Shown: piece after piece, positions 43,519 through 51,650 of the stretch
Layout of the letters: every line of letters starts with the position of its first letter
How positions within the stretch are numbered: the stretch's first letter is position 1
Translations under genes and position numbers: made by a program
Notes under the pieces: generated by a model
The model's database searches: none
What the model was told of the DNA's origin: nothing
The model's input: only the letters and a program-made list of their open reading frames with translations
From: Hyphomicrobiales bacterium
GTDB lineage: Bacteria > Pseudomonadota > Alphaproteobacteria > Rhizobiales > Rhizobiaceae
DNA: 64,000 bases
Assembly (NCBI GenBank): GCA_900473185.1
Contig: UCKU01000018.1
Location: 1 to 64,000 of the forward strand
Direction: 5' to 3'

Positions 43519-44016
43519 TTAGCCGCGAGCACCCTTGGCGATCGGCTCCTGGTAGGTGAAGCCCATATCCCAGGGGAAGTAGATCCAGGTGTCCTGGCTG
43601 ACTTCGGTGATGAAAGTATCGACGGTCGGCACGCCCTTGGGTTTGGCGTAGACGCAGGCAAAATGCGCCTTCGGCAGCATGCCGCGCACTTGGGCGGCTG
43701 TCTTGCCGGTATCGGTAAGGTCATCGACGACGAGCACGCCTTCGCCGCCGTTTTCCATCAGTTCAGGCGCGATGCCCTTGAGCAGCACCATGTCGCCCTG
43801 GTTGACGTAGTCATGATAGGACGCGACGCAAACCGTCTCGATGAGGCGGATGTTCAACTCGCGCGAAATGATCGCCGCCGGAACGAGGCCGCCACGGGTG
43901 ATACAGACGATCGCCCTGAACTCCTGGCCGAGGCCGGCGAGCCGCCAGGCAAGCGCACGCGCATCGCGGTGGAACTGATCCCAGGAAACGGGAAAGGCTT
44001 TATCGGGAAGGGACAT
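43519..44016 (-). CDS. gpt: Xanthine phosphoribosyltransferase
   Basis: 165 aa, type I phosphoribosyltransferase that salvages xanthine and guanine. The PRPP-binding motif VLVVDDLTDTGKTA is present, and ITRGGLVPAAIISREL gives the flexible-loop/PPi region. ATG 44016 (MSLPDKAFPVSWDQFHRD); the frame is open to 44085. Ends WDMGFTYQEP, as in the family. Confidence 0.92.
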   Translation of the reverse strand: MSLPDKAFPVSWDQFHRDARALAWRLAGLGQEFRAIVCITRGGLVPAAIISRELNIRLIETVCVASYHDYVNQGDMVLLKGIAPELMENGGEGVLVVDDLTDTGKTAAQVRGMLPKAHFACVYAKPKGVPTVDTFITEVSQDTWIYFPWDMGFTYQEPIAKGARG

Positions 44017-44185
44017 CGGGCTGCTCCGCGGCATGATAGAGACGACACGCCGTTTGCCGGCGACCGAATGAATATCGGCTGGCAAAACGCAAATCGCGCA
44101 GCCGGAACTGCGCGATGGATGCCGAAGCCTGATATCATCGGTCGCCGCAATTAGCGGGATTTGGAGGCAAAAGGCAAGAGCGGCC

Positions 44186-45028
44186 TTAACGCGAGAGCAA
44201 TGTCAGCGCCGTCATGGAATGCAAAAGCGTCCTTGTCGTACCGCCGAAGATCGCCTGCCAGAGCCAGGAATGTGTGTAGGCGCCCATGACCAGAAGGTCG
44301 ATGCTGTCGTCCGAAAGCCGGTTCTCGATGACATGCGAGGCGTTCTTGTCGCCGCTTGTGGCCGTGGCAAGTGTCACGTTCACGCCGTGGCGGGCAAGCG
44401 TTGCGGCGATCTCGGCGCCGGCCATCGTCGCCGATTGTGTCGCTGTCTCGGCCGGATCGACGGAGAAGATTTCCACCTCTTCGGCAGCCTTCAGGATCGG
44501 TAGGGCATCGAAGGTGGCGCGCGTCGCTTCCTTCGAGCCATTCCAGGCAATCAGCACGCGCTTGATCGGCTTCGGCTGGCGGATGACGTAAGGGATGATC
44601 AGTACCGGGCGACCGCTTTCGAACAGGAATTCGTCGACATTCACGTGGCTGTCGGAGGGTCTTGCGGGATCGGCCTGCGAGGCGATCAGCAGGTCGGCGC
44701 TGCGCGCGCTTTCGATCAGCGGCGCCGAGCCGTATCCCGTCGACGTCGCAAAGGCGCGCCATTCGAAGGAAGCGCCGGCAGCCTCCGCACGGGCGCGGAA
44801 AATCCGCTCGACCGCGATAGTCTCTGAATGGGCCATGTCCTGAAGCGCCTGCACGGCGACCGGATCGGGAATTTCCATCGGCGCGACCAGCGGCACGGCG
44901 GCAATCGTTTCGGCATGCAGGCCGATCACATGGGCGCCGCTTTCTGCGGCAATGGCAAAGGCGAAATCGGCGACGGCGCGGCTATTGTCTGCTGTATCCA
45001 GAATGGCGAGAATGGTTTTATAAGACAT
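44186..45028 (-). CDS. Universal stress protein, tandem Usp domains
   Basis: 280 aa with two Usp domains (about 1-140 and 150-280). The second has an ATP-binding-like GAYTHSWLWQAIFGGTTRTLL motif. ATG 45028 follows AAAGGAGAATTGAT; the frame is open to 45112. An FNR/FixK-type box upstream suggests induction under low oxygen. Confidence 0.9.
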   Translation of the reverse strand: MSYKTILAILDTADNSRAVADFAFAIAAESGAHVIGLHAETIAAVPLVAPMEIPDPVAVQALQDMAHSETIAVERIFRARAEAAGASFEWRAFATSTGYGSAPLIESARSADLLIASQADPARPSDSHVNVDEFLFESGRPVLIIPYVIRQPKPIKRVLIAWNGSKEATRATFDALPILKAAEEVEIFSVDPAETATQSATMAGAEIAATLARHGVNVTLATATSGDKNASHVIENRLSDDSIDLLVMGAYTHSWLWQAIFGGTTRTLLHSMTALTLLSR

Positions 45029-45098
45029 ATCAATTCTCCTTTGCGGCTGAAATGATGGTCCGCGAGGAAGGGAATGCGCCGGAATGCGCTGCGGTTCC

Positions 45099-45112
45099 TT
45101 GACCATGATCAA
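45099..45112. promoter_or_regulatory. FNR/FixK-type box upstream of usp
   Basis: TTGACCATGATCAA differs at one position from the anaerobox TTGAT-N4-ATCAA. Its centre is about 77 nt before the usp start codon, so a class II promoter would leave a leader of about 35 nt. Confidence 0.6.
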
Positions 45113-45127
45113 GGCCGCACACAGTCC

Positions 45128-45904
45128 TCACGCGTCCGCCGAATGGCTTTCGGCAATGTCCTTCCTGCGTCTGATATCCTCGATCATGGCCCGCACCTCC
45201 GCACCTGCGGCCTCGATCACATCCTGCGAACGGCCGCGCACCACGATCTCCGTTGAAAATTTCTGCCCCACGTAACGCGGATAGGAGCCGATGCTGGTTT
45301 CCGGATGCGCTTTCTGGATCGCCGCCAGCGGTGTGCCGATCTCGCCTTCGCCATAGGGGCAGGCAATAGCGAGTGAGAGGACAGGCGTGCCCGTCCTCAT
45401 CGTCGGCAGCACATTGTCGACCATGGCCTGGAAGACCTGCGGGACACCCGCCATGACATAGACATTGCCAATGATGAATCCGGGCGCGGTCGACACCGGG
45501 TTGGCGATATGGGCAGCACCACGCGGCATGCGGGCCATTCGCTGGCGGGCCTCGGTGAATTCCATCTCCCGGCGCTTGTACATCTCGGCAAGCAGCTCCA
45601 TCGCTGCCGCATCATGCTCGCATGGAACGCCAAAGGCCTTCGAGACGGCATCCGCGGTGATATCGTCATGCGTCGGCCCGATGCCGCCGGACGTGAAGAC
45701 ATAGTCGTATTTGCCGCGAAGTGCGTTCAGCGCCTCGACGATCGCATCCTCCTCGTCGGCGACGATGCGCACCTCCTTCAGGTCGATGCCCGAAATAGTC
45801 AGCATATCGGCGAGGTGGCCGATATTCTTGTCCTTGGTGCGGCCGGAAAGAAGCTCGTCGCCGATGGCTAGCATGGCGGCGGTAACGACAGTCTCATTGC
45901 TCAT
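45128..45904 (-). CDS. CinA-type molybdopterin-binding domain protein
   Basis: 258 aa. The MoCF-like fold is shown by MLAIGDELLSGRTKDKNIGHLA and TSGGIGPTHDDITADAVSKAFG. It corresponds to the N-terminal domain of CinA without the nicotinamide-nucleotide deamidase half. The exact activity is uncertain (ADP-ribose pyrophosphatase in some relatives). ATG 45904 (MSNETVVTAAML). It is divergent from wrbA. Confidence 0.88.
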   Translation of the reverse strand: MSNETVVTAAMLAIGDELLSGRTKDKNIGHLADMLTISGIDLKEVRIVADEEDAIVEALNALRGKYDYVFTSGGIGPTHDDITADAVSKAFGVPCEHDAAAMELLAEMYKRREMEFTEARQRMARMPRGAAHIANPVSTAPGFIIGNVYVMAGVPQVFQAMVDNVLPTMRTGTPVLSLAIACPYGEGEIGTPLAAIQKAHPETSIGSYPRYVGQKFSTEIVVRGRSQDVIEAAGAEVRAMIEDIRRRKDIAESHSADA

Positions 45905-46125
45905 GGGGATATTTCCGTGGTGTGAAGCTTGAAAATAGGTAGCGCCGTTTGGCCAGTTTGCAAACGGCAAAGCGAAGCGGCTCTAGGGTCGAAACCAAAC
46001 GGCAAGTGAAATTTCGTCTACAACCGGTGAACAGTGAGTTCTTGGGGGTAGGGCTATGTTGAACCGGATGCGCTGCTAGAACGGTCTCGGTCAAGAAATT
46101 CAATCAATCCTTGATGGAGATAACA

Positions 46126-46722
46126 ATGGCGAAGATTCTCGTCCTCTACTACTCGGCTTATGGCCACATCGAAACCATGGCTTATGCCGTGGCGGAAGGC
46201 GCGAAGTCCGCCGGCGCTGATGTCGTCGTCAAGCGCGTTCCGGAACTGGTTTCCGAAGAAGTCGCCAAGGCTTCCTACTACAAGCTCGATCAGGCAGCGC
46301 CGATCGCCACCGTCGATGAACTGGCTGACTACGACGCGATCATCGTCGGCTCCGGCACGCGTTTCGGCACGGTCACTTCGCAGATGCGCAATTTCTGGGA
46401 CCAGACCGGTGGCCTGTGGTTCACCGGCAAGCTCGTCGGCAAGCTCGGCTCGATGTTCACCTCGTCCGCCACGCAGCACGGCGGCCAGGAATCGACCATC
46501 CTCGGCTTCGTCCCGACCTTCCTGCACCACGGCATGGCCTATGTCGGCCTTCCCTATGCCTTCCAGGGTCAGATGGGTACGGAAGAAGTCAAGGGCGGCT
46601 CGCCCTACGGCGCATCCACCATCACCAACGGCGACGGCTCCCGCCAGCCTTCGGCAATCGAACTCGAAGCTGCCAAGTATCAGGGCGCGCACGTCGCCAA
46701 GATCGCTGCAAAGCTCGCCTGA
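46126..46722 (+). CDS. wrbA: NAD(P)H:quinone oxidoreductase WrbA
   Basis: 198 aa flavodoxin-like protein that reduces quinones by two electrons. FMN phosphate loop YYSAYGHIETMA is at residues 8-19, and GSGTRFGTVTSQMRNFWDQTG follows. ATG 46126 (MAKILVLYYS). The frame is open to 46111. A terminator follows the stop. Confidence 0.95.
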   Translation: MAKILVLYYSAYGHIETMAYAVAEGAKSAGADVVVKRVPELVSEEVAKASYYKLDQAAPIATVDELADYDAIIVGSGTRFGTVTSQMRNFWDQTGGLWFTGKLVGKLGSMFTSSATQHGGQESTILGFVPTFLHHGMAYVGLPYAFQGQMGTEEVKGGSPYGASTITNGDGSRQPSAIELEAAKYQGAHVAKIAAKLA

Positions 46723-46746
46723 GTTCAGTCTAGATATTTCTGCGAG

Positions 46747-46778
46747 ACGGCGGTCCTTCGGGCCGCCGTTTTATTTTG
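46747..46778 (+). terminator. Terminator after wrbA
   Basis: 10-bp stem ACGGCGGTCC (46747-46756) with GGGCCGCCGT (46760-46769; one wobble), 3-nt loop, then TTTATTTT. Confidence 0.88.
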
Positions 46779-46873
46779 GGACAGTGCTCACGCAAGCAGG
46801 TTTTTCCGCCACCCACAGAGCCGCGCAAACATTTTCTTGACGAATCCGCCTAAGTCGTTGATCTGGACGGCGC

Positions 46874-46959
46874 GCGAGCGTGGCGAAACTGGTAGACGCA
46901 AGGGACTTAAAATCCCTCGGCCTTAGGCTATACGGGTTCGATCCCCGTCGCTCGCACCA
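46874..46959 (+). tRNA. tRNA-Leu (UAA)
   Basis: Acceptor stem GCGAGCG with CGCTCGC followed by A and an encoded CCA. The D-loop has AACTGGTAGACGC, the anticodon loop CTTAAAA gives anticodon TAA, the long variable arm CTCGGCCTTAGGCTATAC is typical of Leu, and the T-loop is GGTTCGATCC. Length is 86 nt including CCA. Confidence 0.97.
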
Positions 46960-47092
46960 TCTTCATAAACGTGTTCGAATGTGCTTGTATAGTGTGGATA
47001 AACCATAGGCAGCTCTTGTCTATGGCGTCAGTGCTGCAAAAAATATAGGCACTGTGCGGTTGAGTAAGTGTTGTCTTAGTGGGAGTAAGACG

Positions 47093-47224
47093 ATGGTTTA
47101 CGACTGGGATGGAGCAAAAACGCGGCGCGTCAGGCTCGTCAAGATGAGTGCCTTTCTACTATTGGGAACGGCGGTGGCAGCGGTGCCGCTGTTCTTCTGG
47201 GCGTTGCAGTTGCGCGGTCTCTAG
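47093..47224 (+). CDS. Small basic membrane protein (43 aa)
   Basis: 43 aa: MVYDWDGAKTRRVRLVKM followed by one hydrophobic helix (about 18-40) and the end LQLRGL. GGGAGTAAG lies before the ATG. Its stop codon overlaps that of the convergent methyltransferase gene in a CTAG palindrome (47221-47224). A decayed copy of its 3' half lies at 51727-51787. Function unknown. Confidence 0.65.
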   Translation: MVYDWDGAKTRRVRLVKMSAFLLLGTAVAAVPLFFWALQLRGL

Positions 47225-47739
47225 ACGGTTTTGAGGCCCCCGAGCCGGTGCTCGCGTGCCAGCAGGTCACGTTTCCGCTTAAAGCCCCAACGGTAGCCCG
47301 AGATCGAGCCGTCTTTCTTGATGACGCGGTGGCACGGTACGAAGATCGCTATGGGATTTGAAGCGATTGCTTCGGTCACGTCTCGGGCATCGCGCGTGCC
47401 CAAATTGGCCGCCAGTGCGCCATAATTCGTCGTTTCGCCTATGGGTATGGCACGCAGCATCGACCAGACCTTGGTCTGGTAGGGAGTTCCGCGCAGATCG
47501 AGCGGAATATTGGGATCAAGGCCAGGGTTCTCGATTGCCTGCTCCACCTTCACAAGCGCGTCGCCGAGATCCGCCTGGCCGTCAATGAGGTCGGCGTCCG
47601 GAAAACGTAAGCGCAAGGCATCCTCCATTGCGGAGCGCTGCGAACTGAACTCCAAGGCGACGATTCCTTTGTCGGACATGGCGACAATGAAGTCGCCGAG
47701 GGAGCTGATCCCCCATGCAAAGCGGATGATTTCAGGCAT
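47221..47739 (-). CDS. ogt: O6-alkylguanine-DNA methyltransferase, copy 1
   Basis: 172 aa suicide repair enzyme that takes the alkyl group from O6-alkylguanine onto Cys136 (VPCHRV). The C-terminal HTH with TTNYGALAANLG and an arginine finger (R119) is present, and GYRWGFKRKRDLL follows. ATG 47739 is fixed by AGGAGG (47745-47750). An Ada-like box and a -10-like hexamer lie 68 and 32 nt upstream. It is closely related to the C-terminal half of the Ada protein at 49741. Confidence 0.9.
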   Translation of the reverse strand: MPEIIRFAWGISSLGDFIVAMSDKGIVALEFSSQRSAMEDALRLRFPDADLIDGQADLGDALVKVEQAIENPGLDPNIPLDLRGTPYQTKVWSMLRAIPIGETTNYGALAANLGTRDARDVTEAIASNPIAIFVPCHRVIKKDGSISGYRWGFKRKRDLLAREHRLGGLKTV

Positions 47740-47806
47740 TTTTGCCTCCTGTGGAACTGTTTGTATTTGGAGAATAGAAGTTTGCTGTGATGCAGCCGAT
47801 CCGGAT

Positions 47807-47823
47807 CTTGCTTTCAAATCGGA
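47807..47823 (-). promoter_or_regulatory. Ada-box-like motif, promoter of ogt copy 1
   Basis: CTTGCTTTCAAATCGGA on the plus strand (minus: GATTTGAAAGCAAG core). The -10-like hexamer TATTCT is at 47776-47771 on the minus strand, exactly 30 nt downstream of the motif. Confidence 0.65.
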
Positions 47824-47869
47824 AAAGGCACGATGCCGCCTGATGACTCCGGAGGCATCCGCCGTGTCA

Positions 47870-48619
47870 TCACTGCGCGTCGTGGAAAATGATCCCGACG
47901 GTGTGGCGCATGCCGGTGCGGATGCGGCTTACGCCATGGCGCAGGTTCACGCGGTAATTCCCCTTCGAACCCTGTACCGGCCGGTTATGAACGGCGAACG
48001 CAACGGCATCGCCGCGGCGAAGCGGTACCACCTCGACACGGCTTTGCATGCGCGGCCGCTGCTCGGTCAACACGAATTCGCCGCCGGTAAAGTCCTGGCC
48101 GGGTTCGGACAGGAGAATCGCAATCTGGATCGGGAACGCGAGATCGCCGTAGAGATCCTGGTGAAGACAATTGAAGTCGCCTGGAACATATTGCAGCAGA
48201 AGCGGCGTCGGACGTATCTGGCCGGCATTGTGGCACTGTTCGAGAAGGGACGAATGCGCAGCGGGATAGCGTTCGTCGATCCCCATGCGAGCGTTCCACT
48301 CGTTGGCGACCTCAGCGAGATGCGGATAGAGCGCCGTCCGCAAACCGCCGAGCAGGCCCGGAAGCGGATACTTGAAATAACGGTATTCACCCTTGCCGAA
48401 ACCATGCCGAGCCATGTGGATGTGACTACGGAAGTGGCTTTCGTCGGAGTAGAGCATCGCGATGCTGAGGCACTCGTCCGGCGAGAGGAGCCTTGGCAGG
48501 ACAACGCAGCCATAATTGTCGAGTTCGTCTGCGAGCGAGTGCCAGTTGTAGCTGGCTACGCGTGCCTCCGCGGACATGTCCGCAGAGGTCGGGGAGATAG
48601 CCGGGGAACGGACGCTCAT
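47870..48619 (-). CDS. 2-oxoglutarate/Fe(II) oxygenase, damaged-DNA family (PF09859)
   Basis: 249 aa. Metal ligands H153-x-D155 (CLHQDLYGDL) and probably H228 (NLRHGVSRI) with R238 for 2-oxoglutarate. The whole C-terminus (GNYRVNLRHGVSRIRTG, RHTVGIIFHDA) matches the family annotated as an oxygenase acting on methylated or damaged DNA, distinct from AlkB. Start 48619 overlaps the ogt2 stop by 4 bp (ATGA), so it is in one operon behind ogt2 under an Ada-like box. Biochemical activity is inferred. Confidence 0.82.
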   Translation of the reverse strand: MSVRSPAISPTSADMSAEARVASYNWHSLADELDNYGCVVLPRLLSPDECLSIAMLYSDESHFRSHIHMARHGFGKGEYRYFKYPLPGLLGGLRTALYPHLAEVANEWNARMGIDERYPAAHSSLLEQCHNAGQIRPTPLLLQYVPGDFNCLHQDLYGDLAFPIQIAILLSEPGQDFTGGEFVLTEQRPRMQSRVEVVPLRRGDAVAFAVHNRPVQGSKGNYRVNLRHGVSRIRTGMRHTVGIIFHDAQ

Positions 48620-49182
48620 ACCATCGCCTCCTTCCGGATCAGCTCGCGCTTGCGTTCGATACCCCAGCGATAACCCGCAAGATCGCCGTCGCTGCGCACG
48701 ACGCGGTGGCAGGGGATCGCGAGTGCAATGGGATTGGCGGCGCAGGCCGCGCCAACGGCGCGGGGCGATGTCTGTGCGCCGACGTTACGCGCCAATTCCA
48801 TATAGGTTGTCGTCTTGCCGGCAGGGATGGCGCGTAGCTGCTCCCAAACGCGGCGCTGGAACGGCGTCCCGCGCATATCGAGCGTGAGATGAAGTCCGTC
48901 AACGGGCCTCTCCACGAAGAGGATTACTTTCGCCAGATCATTGTGGACGGCGATCTCGTTTGCGATGAGTCCGGCTTCCGGAAACCGGTTCGCAAGATCA
49001 TCCGTGAGATCTTCGTCCTTGTCGCCGATCAGAATGGCGCAGACGCCTCTGTCGCTGCGAGCGACCAGCACCCGGCCCAGGGCGCAGTCGCCGATCGCGT
49101 AAGAGAGGATTTCGATGCCGGGATTGGCATTCTTTGCCGCGGATGCAGGCCGCGAGCTGGTGTTGGAAATCACGAGGTTCAT
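48616..49182 (-). CDS. ogt: O6-alkylguanine-DNA methyltransferase, copy 2
   Basis: 188 aa. Active-site Cys158 in IPCHRVV, arginine finger in SPRAVGAACAANP, and GYRWGIERKRELI at the end. The N-terminal domain has a short low-complexity lead (1-20). ATG 49182 follows AAGGAG. Nearer to the Ada C-terminal half than copy 1 by eye. It heads the two-gene unit ogt2-oxygenase. Confidence 0.9.
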   Translation of the reverse strand: MNLVISNTSSRPASAAKNANPGIEILSYAIGDCALGRVLVARSDRGVCAILIGDKDEDLTDDLANRFPEAGLIANEIAVHNDLAKVILFVERPVDGLHLTLDMRGTPFQRRVWEQLRAIPAGKTTTYMELARNVGAQTSPRAVGAACAANPIALAIPCHRVVRSDGDLAGYRWGIERKRELIRKEAMV

Positions 49183-49250
49183 TGAACTAACTCCTTCGTT
49201 TGTCCTCATGATCGAGACTATCCGGCCGCCGGCTCGCCTGAACTCCGGTC

Positions 49251-49267
49251 CTTGCTTTCAAATCGGA
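49251..49267 (-). promoter_or_regulatory. Ada-box-like motif, promoter of ogt copy 2
   Basis: CTTGCTTTCAAATCGGA, identical over 17 bases to the motif before copy 1. A TAGTCT hexamer (49220-49215, minus strand) lies exactly 30 nt downstream. The flank CCGGAGTT is shared with the SnoaL promoter. Confidence 0.68.
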
Positions 49268-49340
49268 GTTCTTCTTTTTCGGCATCCGGCACAAAAAGCC
49301 GAGTGTCGTGACACGCGGCATCGGCCAACGGCCGTCGATC

Positions 49341-49592
49341 TCATGCAAGGCGGACGATCACCGTCTTAGCCAGCAGGAACGTCTCTCCTGTCGGGAAACG
49401 GAGCCGGATATCTCCGTTGGCGAGCATATCCCACTCCGCAAGGTCATCGACGACCAGCTGGTTGAAATACGCCATCATGAGCGACCTGGCGGGATCGGCA
49501 TGGGAAAGTTCGTCAAACGCATCGGAAGTGGCGTCGGTACCGGAAGGCTGCTGCCTTCTGCTCTTGGCGTCGAATCCATCGTGCGAGACCAT
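49341..49592 (-). CDS. Small hypothetical protein in alkylation cluster
   Basis: 83 aa. I recognise no family. The C-terminal half (NQLVVDDLAEWDMLANGDIRLRFPTGETFLL) looks like a short beta-rich module. It sits between ada and the ogt2 promoter on the same strand, 148 nt after the ada stop, without an obvious Ada box of its own. It could be cotranscribed with ada. Confidence 0.5.
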   Translation of the reverse strand: MVSHDGFDAKSRRQQPSGTDATSDAFDELSHADPARSLMMAYFNQLVVDDLAEWDMLANGDIRLRFPTGETFLLAKTVIVRLA

Positions 49593-49740
49593 ATGAAACG
49601 TCCTTGCTCCGGCGCCGAACCATTAGAGCGCACCACGGAAAGTCAGGTTGATGCGCGCATGCGTCCGACGGTCTCACGGTGACCTTCCTTCAATTCCGCC
49701 ACTCCATGGCGGGTCTGGCGGGATAATGCCTTCAAACAGA

Positions 49741-50835
49741 TCACGCATGATCGGATGACCCCGGACCGGACGCTTCCCGGTCGATCAGGGCGCGCTTGCG
49801 CTCGACGCCCCAGGCATAGCCCGAAAGAGCGCCGTCATTGCGCACGACACGATGGCAGGGAATGGCGACGGCAAGCTTGTTTGCCGCGCATGCTCCAGCG
49901 ACCGCACGCACCGCCTGCGGAGATCCGATCCGTTGGGCGATTTCGGCGTAAGAGATCGTCTCGCCAACGGGGATTTCCCGGAGCGCCTGCCAGACACGTT
50001 GCTGGAAGGCGGTGCCGCGGACATCAAGGGGAAGATCGAGGCCGACGCCCGGCTTCTCGACGAAACCGACGACACGCGCGACCAGGGCCTCGTAATCCCT
50101 GTTGGCGCCGACCAGGTGAGCCTTCGGGAAACGGTCCTGAAGATCGTGGACGAGCTTGTCCGGATCGTCACCCAGGAGGATTGACACAACACCCTTCCTG
50201 CTCGAGGCGACGAGGATGGCTCCCAGCGAAGTCTGCCCGACCGCGAACCTGATCTCTTCGTTGACACCACCAGCGCGATACTGCGATGGCGTCATGCCGA
50301 GCATGCCGGTCGACTTCTCGTAGAAGCGTCCGCTAGAATTGAAGCCTGCATCATATATAGCCTCCGTAACGGTATTGCCGGAGGCAAGGCCCTGACGGAC
50401 CTTCTCAGCACGATGTGCCGCGGCATAGTTCTTCGGTGTCAATCCGGTTACTGCCTTGAATACGCGGTGGAAGTAACTCGGGCTGCGGCCGACCCTATCA
50501 GCCAGTTCTTCAAGCGAAGGCTCTTCCTCGCTCTCTTCGATGATGCGGCACGCCTTCGCGACGAGGGTCGCGTTCTCGTATTCGAGCGACGGTCCTTCCG
50601 GATTACAGCGCTGGCAAGGCCGGAATCCGGTCGCCCTGGCGCTTTCGATGCTGTCGTGAAGCTGGACATTCCTGGGATTGGCAATCCTGGAGGGACATGA
50701 CGGCCGGCAGTAGACGCCTGTCGTCGAGACTGAGTACCAGAGATGTCCGTCGGCAGCCTTGTCCCGCCCGATGATACGCGCCCAGCGAGGATCGTCGGCG
50801 ACTGACGAGATGGCGGTTTTATGTGCCGTGGTCAT
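49741..50835 (-). CDS. ada: Ada: methylphosphotriester sensor, AraC activator and O6-methylguanine methyltransferase
   Basis: 364 aa with three parts in order: the zinc methyl-acceptor domain (C43, C47, C74, C77; C43 is the expected acceptor), an AraC-type HTH region (about 85-188, with SYFHRVFKAVTGLTPKNYAA) and an MGMT domain (194-355) with active-site C327 in PCHRV. Methylated Ada should activate its own promoter and others with the same box. An Ada-like box lies 65 nt upstream. Confidence 0.96.
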   Translation of the reverse strand: MTTAHKTAISSVADDPRWARIIGRDKAADGHLWYSVSTTGVYCRPSCPSRIANPRNVQLHDSIESARATGFRPCQRCNPEGPSLEYENATLVAKACRIIEESEEEPSLEELADRVGRSPSYFHRVFKAVTGLTPKNYAAAHRAEKVRQGLASGNTVTEAIYDAGFNSSGRFYEKSTGMLGMTPSQYRAGGVNEEIRFAVGQTSLGAILVASSRKGVVSILLGDDPDKLVHDLQDRFPKAHLVGANRDYEALVARVVGFVEKPGVGLDLPLDVRGTAFQQRVWQALREIPVGETISYAEIAQRIGSPQAVRAVAGACAANKLAVAIPCHRVVRNDGALSGYAWGVERKRALIDREASGPGSSDHA

Positions 50836-50899
50836 GGCTTTATCGTCTCATATGGTTGAAATGATCGTCCCGCAAAATCCTGTCGGACACACTCCCATT

Positions 50900-50916
50900 C
50901 TTGCTTTCAAATCCGA
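50900..50916 (-). promoter_or_regulatory. Ada-box-like motif, ada promoter
   Basis: CTTGCTTTCAAATCCGA, one base different from the boxes before the ogt genes. The -10-like hexamer GACGAT (50869-50864, minus strand) is 30 nt downstream, weaker than at the other promoters. Confidence 0.63.
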
Positions 50917-51061
50917 ATAGCAGCCACCCGATTTCATCCGAGAGGAGTGCCTTGCCGACTGGCGTTGATGCCTTGGTTGGTCAAGCGCATTGGAGTGATG
51001 CCGTTCAAACAAAAAAGAGGCCCGCGCTGGAAGCGCGAACCTCATCCGAAAACCTGTGAAA

Positions 51062-51091
51062 CGTCGCTTGCCGTCGCGCCGGCAAGCGACG
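51062..51091. terminator. Hairpin between ada and SnoaL gene
   Basis: Perfect 11-bp stem CGTCGCTTGCC (51062-51072) with GGCAAGCGACG (51081-51091). On the minus strand it is followed by TTTC, fitting the 3' end of the SnoaL-like gene that stops at 51103. Confidence 0.7.
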
Positions 51092-51102
51092 GAATGCCTC
51101 GA

Positions 51103-51552
51103 TCAGGCAGCCTTCATCAGCCCGAGCTGGGTGAGGGCGGTTACACCGTCATCGAGACCGATCTCCTCGACGATCCTGCCGTCGATCAGCCTCAGCACCG
51201 TAGTACCGGTGAAGTGCATCTTGCGGCCGGTTGCGGCCGGGAGACCGCCGATCAGGAAGTCGTTGAAGGCTGGACCGGTATGGGTGCCGCCACCCTCCCA
51301 CTGGCCGACGACATAGTCACCCTCGGCGATGAGATCGGCCGTGCCCCAGAAGTTGAGATCGGGAAATGCGGCGCGGAAATCGGTCATGAATGCCTTGATG
51401 TCGTCATGGCCGCTGCGGGGTTCGTGCAGCGAATATCTGAGCAGCATGTCTGGTGCCGCAAGCTCGTCGACGACGGCAAGCTTGACGTCCTTGCCCCAAA
51501 ATTCGGTGAACCAGCGCACCACGACGGCCTTGTTGTCTTCTTCCTTGCTCAT
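51103..51552 (-). CDS. SnoaL-like / ester cyclase protein
   Basis: 149 aa of the NTF2-like fold (MSKEEDNKAVVVRWFTEFWG at the start, then YVVGQWEGGGTHTGPAF and TTVLRLIDGRIVEEI). Family members act on small cyclic or aromatic compounds, but the substrate cannot be read from sequence. ATG 51552; the longer frame to 51852 is rejected. It carries an Ada-box-like motif 99 nt upstream, which links it to the alkylation response. Confidence 0.82.
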   Translation of the reverse strand: MSKEEDNKAVVVRWFTEFWGKDVKLAVVDELAAPDMLLRYSLHEPRSGHDDIKAFMTDFRAAFPDLNFWGTADLIAEGDYVVGQWEGGGTHTGPAFNDFLIGGLPAATGRKMHFTGTTVLRLIDGRIVEEIGLDDGVTALTQLGLMKAA

Positions 51553-51650
51553 TGAAATGGATCCTCTGATCTGTTTCGGGAGGATCATCGAAACCGTTCG
51601 ATGACCTGAGCTTGGGAATAGGTGAGTATCGGCTCTGTGGAACTCCGGTT

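Noticed and set aside
46993..47001. TGTGGATAA, a perfect DnaA-box complement
   Set aside because: A single 9-mer is expected by chance in about half of windows this size, and no cluster or AT-rich unwinding element was seen.
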